Below, piece by piece: positions 25,694 through 34,342 of a stretch of 64,000 nt of DNA. Every line of letters starts with the position of its first letter. The first letter of the stretch is position 1. Source of the DNA: Aquabacterium olei (GTDB taxonomy: Bacteria > Pseudomonadota > Gammaproteobacteria > Burkholderiales > Burkholderiaceae_C); NCBI RefSeq assembly GCF_003100395.1, contig NZ_CP029210.1:930001-994000 (forward strand), written 5' to 3'. Made by a program: the position numbers and the translations under genes. The notes below the pieces were generated by a model that did no database searches, was not told the DNA's origin, and was given only the letters and a program-made list of their open reading frames with translations.

Positions 25694-26466
25694 GCCGCTT
25701 GCTGCTGAATGTGGAGGGCGTGGCCAAGCGCTTCGGGGGCGTGCAGGCGCTCAAGGGCGTCGGCCTGAGCATCCCCGAAGGCCAGGTGCACGGTCTGATC
25801 GGCCCGAACGGCGCCGGCAAGACCACCTTCTTCAACATGATCACCGGCCTGATCCCGTCAGACCAGGGCCGTTTCGAGCTGGACGGCAAGCCCTACAAGC
25901 CGACCGCGGTGCACGAGGTGGCGCGCGCCGGCATTGCCCGGACCTTCCAGAACATCCGGCTGTTTGCCGACATGTCCGCGCTCGACAACGTGCGCGTGGG
26001 GCGCCATGTGCGCACCAAGGTCAGCTGGTGGCACGCCGTGCTGCGCTCCAAGTCCTTCCGCGACGAGGAAGCCGCCATCACCCGCGATGCGATGGCGCTG
26101 CTGGCCTTCGTGGGCCTGGACAACAAGGCGCACCAGACCGCTCGCACGCTGAGCTACGGCGACCAGCGACGCCTGGAGATCGCCCGTGCGCTGGCGACCG
26201 AGCCCAAGCTGCTGGCGCTGGATGAGCCCGCGGCCGGCATGAACGCCACCGAGAAAGTGCAACTGCGCGAGCTGATCGAGAAGATCCGCGCGCAGGGCCG
26301 CGCCGTGCTGCTGATCGAACACGACGTGAAGCTGGTGATGGGCCTGTGCGACCACGTGACCGTGCTCGATCAGGGCAAGCTCATTGCCTCCGGCTCGCCG
26401 GCCGATGTGCAGCGTGATCCCGCGGTGATTGCCGCCTACCTGGGCGAGTCCCACCTGCCTGCGTGA
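25690..26466 (+). CDS. livG: Branched-chain amino acid ABC transporter ATPase LivG
   Basis: A 258-residue cytoplasmic ATPase: Walker A GPNGAGKTTFFNMITG, Q-loop FQNIRLF, signature TLSYGDQRRLEIARAL, Walker B LLALDEPAAGMN, switch His in IEHDVKLVMGLCD. The long insertion between Q-loop and signature and the short VLDQGKLIASG end are typical of LivG. It drives the LivH-LivM channel as a heterodimer with LivF. Translationally coupled to livM by the four-base overlap. Confidence 0.95.
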   Translation: MSRLLLNVEGVAKRFGGVQALKGVGLSIPEGQVHGLIGPNGAGKTTFFNMITGLIPSDQGRFELDGKPYKPTAVHEVARAGIARTFQNIRLFADMSALDNVRVGRHVRTKVSWWHAVLRSKSFRDEEAAITRDAMALLAFVGLDNKAHQTARTLSYGDQRRLEIARALATEPKLLALDEPAAGMNATEKVQLRELIEKIRAQGRAVLLIEHDVKLVMGLCDHVTVLDQGKLIASGSPADVQRDPAVIAAYLGESHLPA

Positions 26467-26473
26467 GGCCGCG

Positions 26474-27238
26474 ATGTCGACTGTTGTGTCCGTGACCACT
26501 TCCGTGAGCGTCTCGATGACGACCACCGCCCAGCCCCTGCTGGCCGTGCGCGATCTGCACGTGGCCTATGGGGGCATTCAGGCCGTCAAAGGCCTGAACC
26601 TCGATCTGTACGAAGGCGAACTGGTGAGCCTGATCGGTGCCAACGGCGCCGGCAAGACCACGACGCTCAAGGCCATCTGCGGCCTGCTGCACCCCAGCTC
26701 GGGCGACATCCTGTACCAGGGGCGCAGCCTGAAGGGGCAGGGCGCCTGGGACTTGCCCGCCCAGGGTCTGGTGATGGTGCCCGAAGGCCGCGGCATCTTC
26801 ACCCGCATGACGATCGACGAGAACCTGCGCATGGGCACCTACCTGCGCGCGGACGCCGACATCGAGTCCGACATCGAGCGTGTGTACGCCCGCTTCCCGC
26901 GCCTGAAGGAGCGGATGAAGCAGCTGGCCGGCACGCTGTCGGGCGGTGAGCAGCAGATGCTGGCCATGGGCCGTGCCCTGCTGGCGCGCCCCAAGCTGCT
27001 GCTGCTCGACGAGCCGTCCATGGGCCTGTCGCCCATCATGGTCGACCTGATCTTCGAGGTCGTGCGCGAGGTGTCGCAGCAGGGCGTGACCGTGTTGCTG
27101 GTGGAGCAGAACGCCCACCGTGCCCTCGAGATGGCGGACCGCGCCTACGTGCTCGAATCGGGCGAGATGACGCTCAGCGGCCCGGCTGCCCAGCTGCTGG
27201 GCGACCCGCAGGTGCAGGCCGCCTACCTGGGCGCCTGA
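26474..27238 (+). CDS. livF: Branched-chain amino acid ABC transporter ATPase LivF
   Basis: A 254-residue ATPase of LivF type: Walker A GANGAGKTTTLKAICG, characteristic VPEGRGIFTRMTIDENL, signature TLSGGEQQMLAMGRALL, Walker B LLLLDEPSMGLSP, switch His region VEQNAHRALEMADRAYVLE. Start ATG 26474 follows GAGG and lies seven bases after the livG stop; a second ATG 14 codons on (MTTTAQPLL) better matches the usual N-terminus, so the Ser/Val/Thr-rich first 14 residues are uncertain. Last gene of the operon; it converges on the HIT gene. Confidence 0.93.
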   Translation: MSTVVSVTTSVSVSMTTTAQPLLAVRDLHVAYGGIQAVKGLNLDLYEGELVSLIGANGAGKTTTLKAICGLLHPSSGDILYQGRSLKGQGAWDLPAQGLVMVPEGRGIFTRMTIDENLRMGTYLRADADIESDIERVYARFPRLKERMKQLAGTLSGGEQQMLAMGRALLARPKLLLLDEPSMGLSPIMVDLIFEVVREVSQQGVTVLLVEQNAHRALEMADRAYVLESGEMTLSGPAAQLLGDPQVQAAYLGA

Positions 27239-27265
27239 CCTTCAGCCGACGCGGCGCTGCTCGCG

Positions 27266-27685
27266 TCAGGCCAGGGCGGCGCGGATGCGCTCGCCCAGCG
27301 CCTGGATCTGTGCCATGTCGCCGGCCACCGTGGCATGCGGGCGGCGCAGGTCGGCAATCGAGCCGGGAATGACGTGCACGTGGAAGTGCGGCACGCTCTG
27401 GCCGGCCGCGGCGCCGTTGAGCTGCATCAGCACGATGCCTTCGGCGCCCAGCGCCTGCTTCTGCGCGTTGCCGATGCGGCGCACCGTGCGCATCACAGCC
27501 TGAGCCGCCTCATCCGACAGTTCGAACAACGTGGTGGCGGCCTCCTTCGGAATCACCAGCGCGTGGCCTTCGGCCTGCGGCATGATGTCCATGAACGCCA
27601 GGGTGTGCTCGTCCTCGTAGAGCTTGAAGCACGGGATCTCGCCGCGCAGCATCTTCGCGAAAACGTTGTTCGTGTCGTAGGCCAT
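27266..27685 (-). CDS. HIT family protein
   Basis: A 139-residue histidine-triad nucleotide-binding protein, a small cytoplasmic phosphoramidase or nucleotidyl hydrolase. The triad H-x-H-x-H is at His100, His102 and His104 (HFHVHVIP), and GHALVIPKEAATTLFEL is typical of the bacterial Hit/HinT-like group. Start ATG 27683-27685 with a GAGGAG-like sequence upstream. It lies 32 bases downstream of the ferredoxin-reductase gene on the same strand and may share its transcript. Confidence 0.93.
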   Translation of the reverse strand: MAYDTNNVFAKMLRGEIPCFKLYEDEHTLAFMDIMPQAEGHALVIPKEAATTLFELSDEAAQAVMRTVRRIGNAQKQALGAEGIVLMQLNGAAAGQSVPHFHVHVIPGSIADLRRPHATVAGDMAQIQALGERIRAALA

Positions 27686-27717
27686 CTGGTCTCCTCGTGT
27701 GAAGCGGTTCGGGTGGC

Positions 27718-28764
27718 TCAGGTGCCGAGCTTGTCAGCGGCACTCGTGAAAGCGTCGGCGTAGAAGTGCTCGGCGGGCAGGCCGGCGCGCGCGGTGAAGT
27801 CGCGCTGGGCAGCCTGCACCATGACTGGCGCGCCACAGGCATACACCTCGTGGGCCGACAGGTCGGGCAGGTCGGCCAGCACGGCCTCGTGCACGAAGCC
27901 CGTGCGGCCTGTCCAGGCGTCTTCAGGGCGGGCGTCCGACAGCACGGGCACGTAGCGCAGCCAGTCGCTGCATTCGGCAGCCTGTTGCTCGGCCCAGTCG
28001 TGCAGGTAGAGGTCGGCACGGGCGCGGGCGCCCCAGTACAGCACGGTCGGGCGGCGGATGCCCTTGAAGCGCATGTGCTCGACGATGGCCTTGATGGGCG
28101 CAAAGCCCGTGCCCGAGGCGAGCAGCACGATGGGGCGGTCGGACTCCTCGCGCAGGAAGAAGGTGCCGAACGGGCCTTCCACGCGCAGGATGTCTTTCTC
28201 CTTCATGGCGCCGAAGACGTGGTCGGTGAACACGCCGCCGGGCATGTGGCGGATATGCAGCTCCATACCGTTGACGCCGGCGTCCTGCACCATGTGGGGC
28301 GCATTGGCCATCGAATAGCTGCGGCGCTGGCCATCCTTCAGGATGAACTCGATGTACTGGCCGGCGCGGAAGCCGAAGCTGTTGTTGGCTGGCAGCTGCA
28401 GGCGCAGCACCATCACATCGGGCGCGAGCCGGGTCAGGCTGGTGACGCGCGTGGGCATCTTCACCACCGGATGGTCACCCAGGCCCACGACCTGACGCGC
28501 CTCGATCACCAGATCGGTCTGCGGCGTGGCGCAGCAGGTGAGGATCCAGCCCTGGGCTTCTTCTTCCGGCGTGAGGGCCTTGGTCTGGTGGGCGCCGTGG
28601 ATCACACGCCCTTCCAGCACGCGGCATTTGCAGGACCCGCAGGCGCCGTCCTTGCAACCGTAGGGCAGGCCGATGCCGGCGTGGATGGCGCCGCTCAGCA
28701 CGGTTTCGTCACGCTGGACGTCGAACTGGCGGCCGCTGGGCTGGATGGAAACGGTCAGGCTCAT
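27718..28764 (-). CDS. 2Fe-2S ferredoxin/FAD-NAD reductase fusion (AscD-like)
   Basis: A 348-residue electron-transfer protein. The N-terminal 90 residues are a plant-type ferredoxin with Cys37, Cys42, Cys45 and Cys77 (C-x4-C-x2-C-x31-C). Then come an FAD-binding barrel (RSYSMANAPH) and an NAD-binding domain (LLASGTGFAPIKAIVEHM; CGAPVMVQAA). This arrangement is that of CDP-6-deoxy-3,4-glucoseen reductase-like and oxygenase reductases, which pass electrons from NADH to a partner enzyme. No partner oxygenase is encoded beside it, so the acceptor is unknown. Start ATG 28762-28764 gives the expected short N-terminus. Confidence 0.92.
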   Translation of the reverse strand: MSLTVSIQPSGRQFDVQRDETVLSGAIHAGIGLPYGCKDGACGSCKCRVLEGRVIHGAHQTKALTPEEEAQGWILTCCATPQTDLVIEARQVVGLGDHPVVKMPTRVTSLTRLAPDVMVLRLQLPANNSFGFRAGQYIEFILKDGQRRSYSMANAPHMVQDAGVNGMELHIRHMPGGVFTDHVFGAMKEKDILRVEGPFGTFFLREESDRPIVLLASGTGFAPIKAIVEHMRFKGIRRPTVLYWGARARADLYLHDWAEQQAAECSDWLRYVPVLSDARPEDAWTGRTGFVHEAVLADLPDLSAHEVYACGAPVMVQAAQRDFTARAGLPAEHFYADAFTSAADKLGT

Positions 28765-28843
28765 GATGGCGATGGTGACGCAAACAGCAAGCCCGGGTGG
28801 AGCCGGGCAGAATCGCGAAACCTCGATTCTCGCCCAGACTGCC

Positions 28844-29764
28844 ATGCGTGCTCCTTCTCCTGCCCGTCCTGCCGTGTTCCGGCGCACCCGTGTGCTGGTG
28901 GTGGGCTTTGGCGATGTGGGGCAGCGGGCGGCCGCGGTGCTGCCGGCCGGCCTGCGCGTGGTGGCACTCACCTCGCAGTCGACCCGCGTGCCGGAGTTGC
29001 GGGCAGCCGGCGTACGGCCGCTGCACGTGAATCTGGACGACCCGCAGGCCGTGCGCCGCCTGGCCGGGCTGGCGCAGCGCGTGCTGCACCTGGCGCCCCC
29101 GCCGGGGCAGGGCCCCTGCGACCCCCGCACGACACGCCTGCTCCAGGCCCTGTCGCGCGGGGGGGCGCCGCGCACGCTGGTGTACGGCAGCACCACCGGG
29201 GTGTATGGCGATGCGGGCGGCGCCGAGTTCGACGAGACGCGCGCTGTGGCCCCCACCACCGACCGCGCCCGCCGCCGTGTGCACGCCGAGGCCGCGGTGC
29301 GGGCCTTCGGACGCCGCCACGCCGCGGCTGGCACGCGCGCCTGCATCCTGCGCATCCCCGGCATCTACGCCCTCGACCGTGCGGGGGGCGATCCCCGCGA
29401 GCGCGTGCGCCGTGGCAGCCCGGTGTTGCGCCCCGAAGACGATGTGTGGACCAACCACATCCATGCCGACGACCTGGCCCGTGCCTGTGTGGCGGCCTTG
29501 TGGCGTGCGCGGCCCGGGCGGGTGGTGCACGTGTCCGACGACACCCGCCTGCGCATGGGCGACTACTTCGATTTCGTGGCCGACCGGTTTGGCCTGCCGC
29601 CCCCGCCCCGTCTGAGCCGTGCCGAGGCGGCTGCCGTGCTGAGCCCCATGCAGCTGTCCTTCATGGGCGAATCGCGCCAGTTGCGCAACGCCCGTTTGAA
29701 GACCGAACTGAGGGTGACGCTGCGCTACCCGGACGTGATGGCCGGCTTGCCCGCGCCGGGGTGA
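28844..29764 (+). CDS. NAD-dependent epimerase/dehydratase family protein
   Basis: A 306-residue extended-SDR-like protein. The nucleotide-binding motif is VLVVGFGDVGQRAAAVL near residue 16, a YGSTTGVYGDAGG stretch holds the catalytic Ser/Thr and first Tyr region, and NHIHADDLARACVAAL is the usual late motif. The canonical Y-x3-K is not obvious (RRRVHAEAAVRAFG occupies that place), so catalysis may be altered; YeeZ/SDR-type proteins with this change are common in proteobacteria. ATG 28844 is used. Divergent from the reductase gene with 79 bases between starts. Confidence 0.85.
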   Translation: MRAPSPARPAVFRRTRVLVVGFGDVGQRAAAVLPAGLRVVALTSQSTRVPELRAAGVRPLHVNLDDPQAVRRLAGLAQRVLHLAPPPGQGPCDPRTTRLLQALSRGGAPRTLVYGSTTGVYGDAGGAEFDETRAVAPTTDRARRRVHAEAAVRAFGRRHAAAGTRACILRIPGIYALDRAGGDPRERVRRGSPVLRPEDDVWTNHIHADDLARACVAALWRARPGRVVHVSDDTRLRMGDYFDFVADRFGLPPPPRLSRAEAAAVLSPMQLSFMGESRQLRNARLKTELRVTLRYPDVMAGLPAPG

Positions 29765-29871
29765 GGCGCACCGCTCGGTCAGGTGGGTGCGGGTCGATGC
29801 GGACGCCCGGGCCGAACGTTGGCTGATAAGGTGTGTGGTTTGTCACGGTTCAGAAAATCGGAGGAGCGCCC

Positions 29872-30912
29872 ATGACAACCGTCCTTTTCACCTTGTCGCG
29901 TGTCTGCGCGACCGTGGCCCTGGCCGCGGCCGCCGTGTTCGCCGCCGCACCGGCCCAGGCCTACAGCGAACTCGTCGTGTTCGGCGACAGCCTGTCCGAC
30001 AACGGCAATGCCCAGAAGGCCCTGGTGGCCCGTGGCTTCCCGCTGCCCCTGCCGATGACGCCCTATGTGGGCGGGCGCTTCACCAACGGCCCCACGGCCG
30101 CCGAAGTGCTGGCCACGACGCTGGGCGTGGCGCTGAACGACCGCGCTTATGGCGGCGCCTATTCGGGCACAGGCAGCAAGTTCAAGGACATCACCTCGGT
30201 GCTCAACGACACGGGCATGGCCGACCAGGTGAGCAGCTACATCAAGACAGCCGGCGGCCCGTTGAAGGCCGATTCGCTCTACATGGTCTGGGGCGGCGGC
30301 AACGATTTCCTCGACGTGCTCGTGGCGGGCGTGAGCAGCGAGACCCTGCAGGCCGTGGGCGCTCAGGCGATCCGGAACATCGCGGGCCACATCGGCACGC
30401 TGTATGCGGCCGGTGCCCGTGACTTCTTCGTGCCCGACCTGGCCGATTTCTCCTTCACCTACGCCGCACAGCAGCAGTCCACCGACAGTCAGGCGGCACT
30501 CAGCGGCATGACGGCCAAGTTCAACCTCGGCATGGACATGGCGCTCGACAAGCTGGAGAGCAGCCTCAGCGGGATCACCATCCACCGCTTCGACACCAAC
30601 CGCACGCTGAACGCCTACCGCGCCGACCTCGTGGCCGACGGCGGCACGCTGACCGCGCGCTGCTGGGGCGGCAGTTATGCCGGGGTGCTGGCGTCGCCCG
30701 GCATGACCGCCTGCAGCAACCCGGACAGCTACTTCCTGTTCGATGCCGTGCATCCGACGTCGGGGGTGCACCAGGCGCTGGGCACGGCCTTCGCCGCTGC
30801 AGTGCCGGAACCGTCCGCTTCCGGCCTCGCGCTGGTCGGCCTGCTGGGGGTGGCGGTGCTTGCCTCCCGCCGCCGCGCGGGCGCTGCCATTCACGCCGGC
30901 CAGGGCGCCTGA
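29872..30912 (+). CDS. GDSL/SGNH hydrolase with PEP-CTERM anchor
   Basis: A 346-residue exported esterase-like protein. Signal peptide ends at AQA-YS (residue 30). The nucleophile Ser40 lies in FGDSLSDNGN (block I of SGNH hydrolases), block III-like GGGNDFLD follows, and the Asp/His pair is DAVHPT. The C-terminus VPEPSASGLALVGLLGVAVLASRRR is a PEP-CTERM sorting tail: VPEP, membrane helix, Arg cluster. It should be processed by an exosortase and delivered to the outer surface. Start ATG 29872 follows GGAGGAG. No exosortase gene is in the window. Confidence 0.92.
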   Translation: MTTVLFTLSRVCATVALAAAAVFAAAPAQAYSELVVFGDSLSDNGNAQKALVARGFPLPLPMTPYVGGRFTNGPTAAEVLATTLGVALNDRAYGGAYSGTGSKFKDITSVLNDTGMADQVSSYIKTAGGPLKADSLYMVWGGGNDFLDVLVAGVSSETLQAVGAQAIRNIAGHIGTLYAAGARDFFVPDLADFSFTYAAQQQSTDSQAALSGMTAKFNLGMDMALDKLESSLSGITIHRFDTNRTLNAYRADLVADGGTLTARCWGGSYAGVLASPGMTACSNPDSYFLFDAVHPTSGVHQALGTAFAAAVPEPSASGLALVGLLGVAVLASRRRAGAAIHAGQGA

Positions 30913-30938
30913 GCCGGCCCGCTGCCGGCGCGGCGGTC

Positions 30939-31601
30939 TTACTGACCGCTCGCTGGCGACGGTGTCTTGGGCTTGTGGTGGCACCACGTGGCCACACTGC
31001 ATTCCCAGCAGCGCGGCTTGCGGGCCTGGCACACATAGCGCCCGTGCAGGATCAGCCAGTGGTGCGCGTGCACCATGAACTCGGCCGGCACACGCTTGAG
31101 CAGCTTGAGTTCGACTTCCAGCGGCGTCTTGCCGATGGCCAGCCCCGTGCGGTTGCCCACGCGGAAGATGTGGGTGTCGACCGCCATGGTCGGTTCGCCG
31201 AAAGCCACGTTCAGCACCACATTGGCTGTCTTGCGACCGACACCGGGCAGCGCCTCCAGCGCCTCGCGGCTGCGGGGGACCTCGCCGCCGTGCTGTTCGA
31301 TCAGCATGCGGCAGGTCTCCAGCAGGTGCTTCGCCTTGCTCTTGTACAGGCCGATCGTGCGGATGTACTCACACAGCCCGTCCAGACCCAGATCGAGGAT
31401 GGCCTTCGGCGTGTTGGCCACCGGGAAGAGCCGGGCCGTGGCCTTGTTGACGCCCACGTCCGTGGCCTGCGCCGACAGCAGCACCGCGGTGAGCAATTCG
31501 AACGGCGTGCTGTAGACCAGCTCGGTCTCGGGGTGCGGGTTGGCGGCCTGCAGGGTCGCGAAAAACGGCTGGATCTCGGCCAGCTTCATGGGCGTGGTCA
31601 T
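30939..31601 (-). CDS. nth: Endonuclease III
   Basis: A 220-residue DNA glycosylase/AP lyase for oxidised pyrimidines. The helix-hairpin-helix LPGVGRKTANVV includes catalytic Lys124 and the second catalytic residue is Asp142 in VDTHIFRV. The C-terminal [4Fe-4S] cluster ligands are Cys191, Cys198, Cys201 and Cys207 (C-x6-C-x2-C-x5-C). Nearly colinear with E. coli Nth. ATG 31599-31601 is used; a second ATG four codons downstream is also possible. In many relatives nth sits beside rnfB; here rnfB is about 7 kb away. Confidence 0.97.
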   Translation of the reverse strand: MTTPMKLAEIQPFFATLQAANPHPETELVYSTPFELLTAVLLSAQATDVGVNKATARLFPVANTPKAILDLGLDGLCEYIRTIGLYKSKAKHLLETCRMLIEQHGGEVPRSREALEALPGVGRKTANVVLNVAFGEPTMAVDTHIFRVGNRTGLAIGKTPLEVELKLLKRVPAEFMVHAHHWLILHGRYVCQARKPRCWECSVATWCHHKPKTPSPASGQ

Positions 31602-31670
31602 CGGGGATGGCGGCGGGGCAGACGGGACAGATCGGAGGCGGGTCGGATTGTGCCTGCTGCGCCGCGCACA

Positions 31671-32207
31671 TCACAGGATGACGACGGCATCCGGCAGTTC
31701 GTTGTCGTCGGCGTCGCCCTCGATGCGCGGGTAGTGGGTTCGCAGCAGGGCACCCACGGTGTTCACCGCCTGCAGCAGGCCGGCTTCCCACTGCCCGCCG
31801 TGCAGGGCCTCGCCGAGGCTGTCGGCCAGGGTGCGCCAGGTCTCGGGCGGCACCTTGTCGGCCAGGCCGCGGTCGGCCAGCACTTCGATGCGGTGCTCGG
31901 CCAGCAGCAGGTAGATCAGCACGCCGTTGTTCTGCGCGGTGTCCCACACACGCAGCAGGCTGAACAGCTCGATGGCCCGCGCGCGGGGGGACACCGCACG
32001 GCCGGGGCGCTGGAGCCCCAGCCCGCCTTCGATGCACAGGCGCAGTTCACCGCGGTGGCGGCTTTCGCTCTCGCGCACCGCGGCTTCGAGTCGCTGCACG
32101 GCGGCGGGCGGCAGGCGGCGTTTCACGCTGCGGGCGTCCAGCCAGGCGTGGCCCCACCAGCGGGCCAGGGGCGAGGGCAGCAGGGCGGGTTGTGAGGAAT
32201 GCGTCAT
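31671..32207 (-). CDS. TPM domain protein
   Basis: A 178-residue protein with a TPM (YgcG/TLP18.3) domain: AAVQRLEAAVRESESRHRGELRLCIEG, ARAIELFSLLRVWDTAQNNGVLIYLLLAEHRIEVLADRGLADKVP. No signal peptide or membrane segment is seen, so it is probably cytosolic or peripheral. Some TPM proteins hydrolyse phosphoesters in photosystem repair; the bacterial function is unclear. It is the third gene of a lemA-TPM-TPM cluster, 44 bases after the membrane TPM gene. Confidence 0.85.
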   Translation of the reverse strand: MTHSSQPALLPSPLARWWGHAWLDARSVKRRLPPAAVQRLEAAVRESESRHRGELRLCIEGGLGLQRPGRAVSPRARAIELFSLLRVWDTAQNNGVLIYLLLAEHRIEVLADRGLADKVPPETWRTLADSLGEALHGGQWEAGLLQAVNTVGALLRTHYPRIEGDADDNELPDAVVIL

Positions 32208-32251
32208 GGCAGAAGGGCTGGAAGGGTTTGCAAGGTGTCGGCGCACAGGGC

Positions 32252-33235
32252 TTACCAGCGGCCCGAGGCGCCGCCGCCGCCAAAGCTGCCGCCGCCGCCG
32301 GAGGACCAGCCGCCTCCTCCGCCACCGCCGCCCGACCAGCCGCCGCCGAAGCCGCCAGGCCAGCCGCCGCGCGTTCCGCGACCACTGGAGAAGGCGACGC
32401 CCAGCATCATGGCGAGCACCACCCCCACCAGGCCCAGCAGCAGGCTGCCGGTCACGAGCCACACCAGGACGCCGCCGACGCCGCCGGTGGCCAGCGTGCC
32501 GAGGGTCTTGCCCAGCAGGGCGCGCAGCACGCCGCTCACGAAAGGAACGATGAACAGGCCGAACACCACCAGCATGTTGGGGTCGACCTGTTGGCCCCGC
32601 TGTGACGCGCCGGCTTCAGGCAGGGGCAGGTTCTCGCCGCGCACCCGGGCCTGCAGATGGTCCACGGCCTGGGTCAGCCCGCCGGCAAAGTTGCCCGCGC
32701 GGAAGGCCGGCACGATCACCCCATCGATGATGCGATAGGCGGCCAGATCGGGCACCGCGCCCTCAAGGGCGCGCGCCACCTCGATGCGCACGGTGCGGTC
32801 GTTCTTGGCCACCACGAGGAGCAGGCCGTCGCCCACTTCGCGCCGCCCGATCTTCCATTGGTCGGCCACACGATGCGCGTACGCGGCGATGTCTTCCGGG
32901 TGGGTGGTGGCCACGACGAGCACCGCCATCTGCGTGCCCCGCTCGCGCTCGAAGCGCAGCAGCTTGTCGGTCAGCCCGGCCAGCTCGGCGGCGCTCAGCG
33001 TGCCGGTCTGGTCGATCACGGGCGCCGTCAGCGCGGGCACGGTCTGCAGGCCATCCTTCCCGACCGTTGCGGGCTTGGCTGCGGGCGGCAGGTCGGCGCC
33101 ATGCACCGTGACCTCGGGCAGGGCACTCGCCGGGGCGGCGGCAGGCGCTGCCTGCACGGCACCGGTCAGCAGGCCGAGCACGAGGGTGGCGGTGGTCAGC
33201 CCGGTCCGTACGAGGGCTTGCATGGCACCGCTCAC
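32252..33235 (-). CDS. TPM domain membrane protein with glycine-rich tail (YgcG-like)
   Basis: A 327-residue exported protein: signal peptide ending near VQA-AP (residue 30), TPM domain at about residues 70-200 (VIDQTGTLSAAELAGLTDKLLRFERERGTQ), two C-terminal membrane helices (about 225-290), and a tail of almost pure Gly/Ser/Trp repeats. The Gly-rich tail is usual for the YgcG group. GTG 33235 overlaps the lemA stop (GTGA); the ATG four codons later (33223) is an equally plausible start. Acts with LemA in a conserved but poorly understood membrane pair. Confidence 0.88.
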   Translation of the reverse strand: MSGAMQALVRTGLTTATLVLGLLTGAVQAAPAAAPASALPEVTVHGADLPPAAKPATVGKDGLQTVPALTAPVIDQTGTLSAAELAGLTDKLLRFERERGTQMAVLVVATTHPEDIAAYAHRVADQWKIGRREVGDGLLLVVAKNDRTVRIEVARALEGAVPDLAAYRIIDGVIVPAFRAGNFAGGLTQAVDHLQARVRGENLPLPEAGASQRGQQVDPNMLVVFGLFIVPFVSGVLRALLGKTLGTLATGGVGGVLVWLVTGSLLLGLVGVVLAMMLGVAFSSGRGTRGGWPGGFGGGWSGGGGGGGGWSSGGGGSFGGGGASGRW

Positions 33236-33867
33236 TTGGTGCCGAAGTCGACCTTGGGCGGCGTGGTGATCTGGGCCTCGTTCGGCACCGGCATCGGCGG
33301 CTTGGCCTCGTAGCCGAAGACCTTGGCCGTCAGGTTGGTGGGAAAGCTGCGCGCCAGCACGTTGTACTCCTGCACCGTCTGGATGTAGCGGTTACGGGCC
33401 ACGGTGATGCGGTTCTCGGTGCCTTCAAGCTGCACGCGCAGATCCTGAAAGCCCTGGTTGGCTTTCAGATTGGGGTAGTTCTCGGTGACGACCAGCAGGC
33501 GCGACAGCGCGCCGGACAGCTCGCCCTGGGCCTGCTGGAACTTGCTGAAGGCCTCGGGGTTGTTGATGAGCTCGGGGGTGGCCTGGATGCTGGTGGCCTT
33601 GGCACGGGCCTCGACCACTTTGGTCAGCGTTTCCTGCTCGAAGTTGGCCTCGCCCTTGACGGTGGCCACCACGTTGGGAATGAGGTCGGAGCGGCGCTGG
33701 TACTGGTTGAGCACTTCGGACCAGGCGGCCTTGCTCTGTTCGTCCAGGCGCTGAAAGTCGTTGTAGCCGCAGCCGCTGAGCTGCAGTGCCAGCGCCCCTG
33801 CGGCGAGGGCGAATGCCGGGCGGCGCCAGCGGGTGAACACGGAAGCGGAATCGAGTGAGGTGTGCAC
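33232..33867 (-). CDS. LemA family lipoprotein
   Basis: A 211-residue LemA-type protein. An N-terminal hydrophobic segment ends in a lipobox LSGC, so this copy is a lipoprotein; many LemA proteins instead keep a membrane helix. The remainder is a long helical bundle (WSEVLNQYQRRSDLIPNVVATVKGEANFEQETL, VARNRYIQTVQEYN) typical of the family. GTG 33865-33867 is preferred because AGGAAGGA lies nine bases upstream; longer frames upstream have no family likeness. First gene of lemA-TPM-TPM. Confidence 0.9.
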   Translation of the reverse strand: MHTSLDSASVFTRWRRPAFALAAGALALQLSGCGYNDFQRLDEQSKAAWSEVLNQYQRRSDLIPNVVATVKGEANFEQETLTKVVEARAKATSIQATPELINNPEAFSKFQQAQGELSGALSRLLVVTENYPNLKANQGFQDLRVQLEGTENRITVARNRYIQTVQEYNVLARSFPTNLTAKVFGYEAKPPMPVPNEAQITTPPKVDFGTK

Positions 33868-33989
33868 GGACAAGGTTCCTTCCTGGCGGGCCCCCTGGCC
33901 CGCAACCTGAACACCATGATGCACCGGATGGACGCCCCGCAGGGCGAACCCGGTCAAACTGGCGGCAGGTTTTGCCAGCCGGGCCCGCT

Positions 33990-34208
33990 TCAGTAGGCGG
34001 CCATGGCCAGCGGCCCGCAGGAGAGCACCTGGTGGCTGCGCGAGCGGGGGTAGCGATCCCGCACGATCTGGATGGCGCCCATGGGCGTGTCCGCCATCAC
34101 CTTCAGCACGCGTTTCACGGCCTGGTGAGAGGGGTTGATGACCACAAGGGTCGACACCTCGAAGAGGCGCAGGGCAGGTTCAATCGCAAGGTTCATCAAG
34201 GCGCGCAT
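33990..34208 (-). CDS. Small hypothetical protein
   Basis: A 72-residue protein I do not recognise. The ATG at 34206-34208 has GTGGAG about eight bases upstream, and it stands clear of neighbouring genes on both sides. Sequence has a short hydrophobic middle (LFEVSTLVVINPS) and a basic C-terminal half (RDRYPRSRSH), with no known motif. It lies 122 bases from lemA and 134 bases from the PEP-CTERM gene on the same strand. The good ribosome site is the main support. Confidence 0.5.
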   Translation of the reverse strand: MRALMNLAIEPALRLFEVSTLVVINPSHQAVKRVLKVMADTPMGAIQIVRDRYPRSRSHQVLSCGPLAMAAY

Positions 34209-34342
34209 GGGTTCACTCCACTTCGTGCGGGCGACGGCGCAGAGGCCGCCCACCCCGATAGCATGCATATTGCGGGCCAGCAATGACAGCGGAATGACCC
34301 CCGATCCCGGGTAAACCTGCGTAAACCCGGGTGCCTTTCGGC

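Noticed and set aside
32250..32350. Gly/Pro codon repeat stretch
   Set aside because: It is the coding sequence for the Gly-rich tail of the YgcG-like protein, normal for the family, not a separate repeat element.
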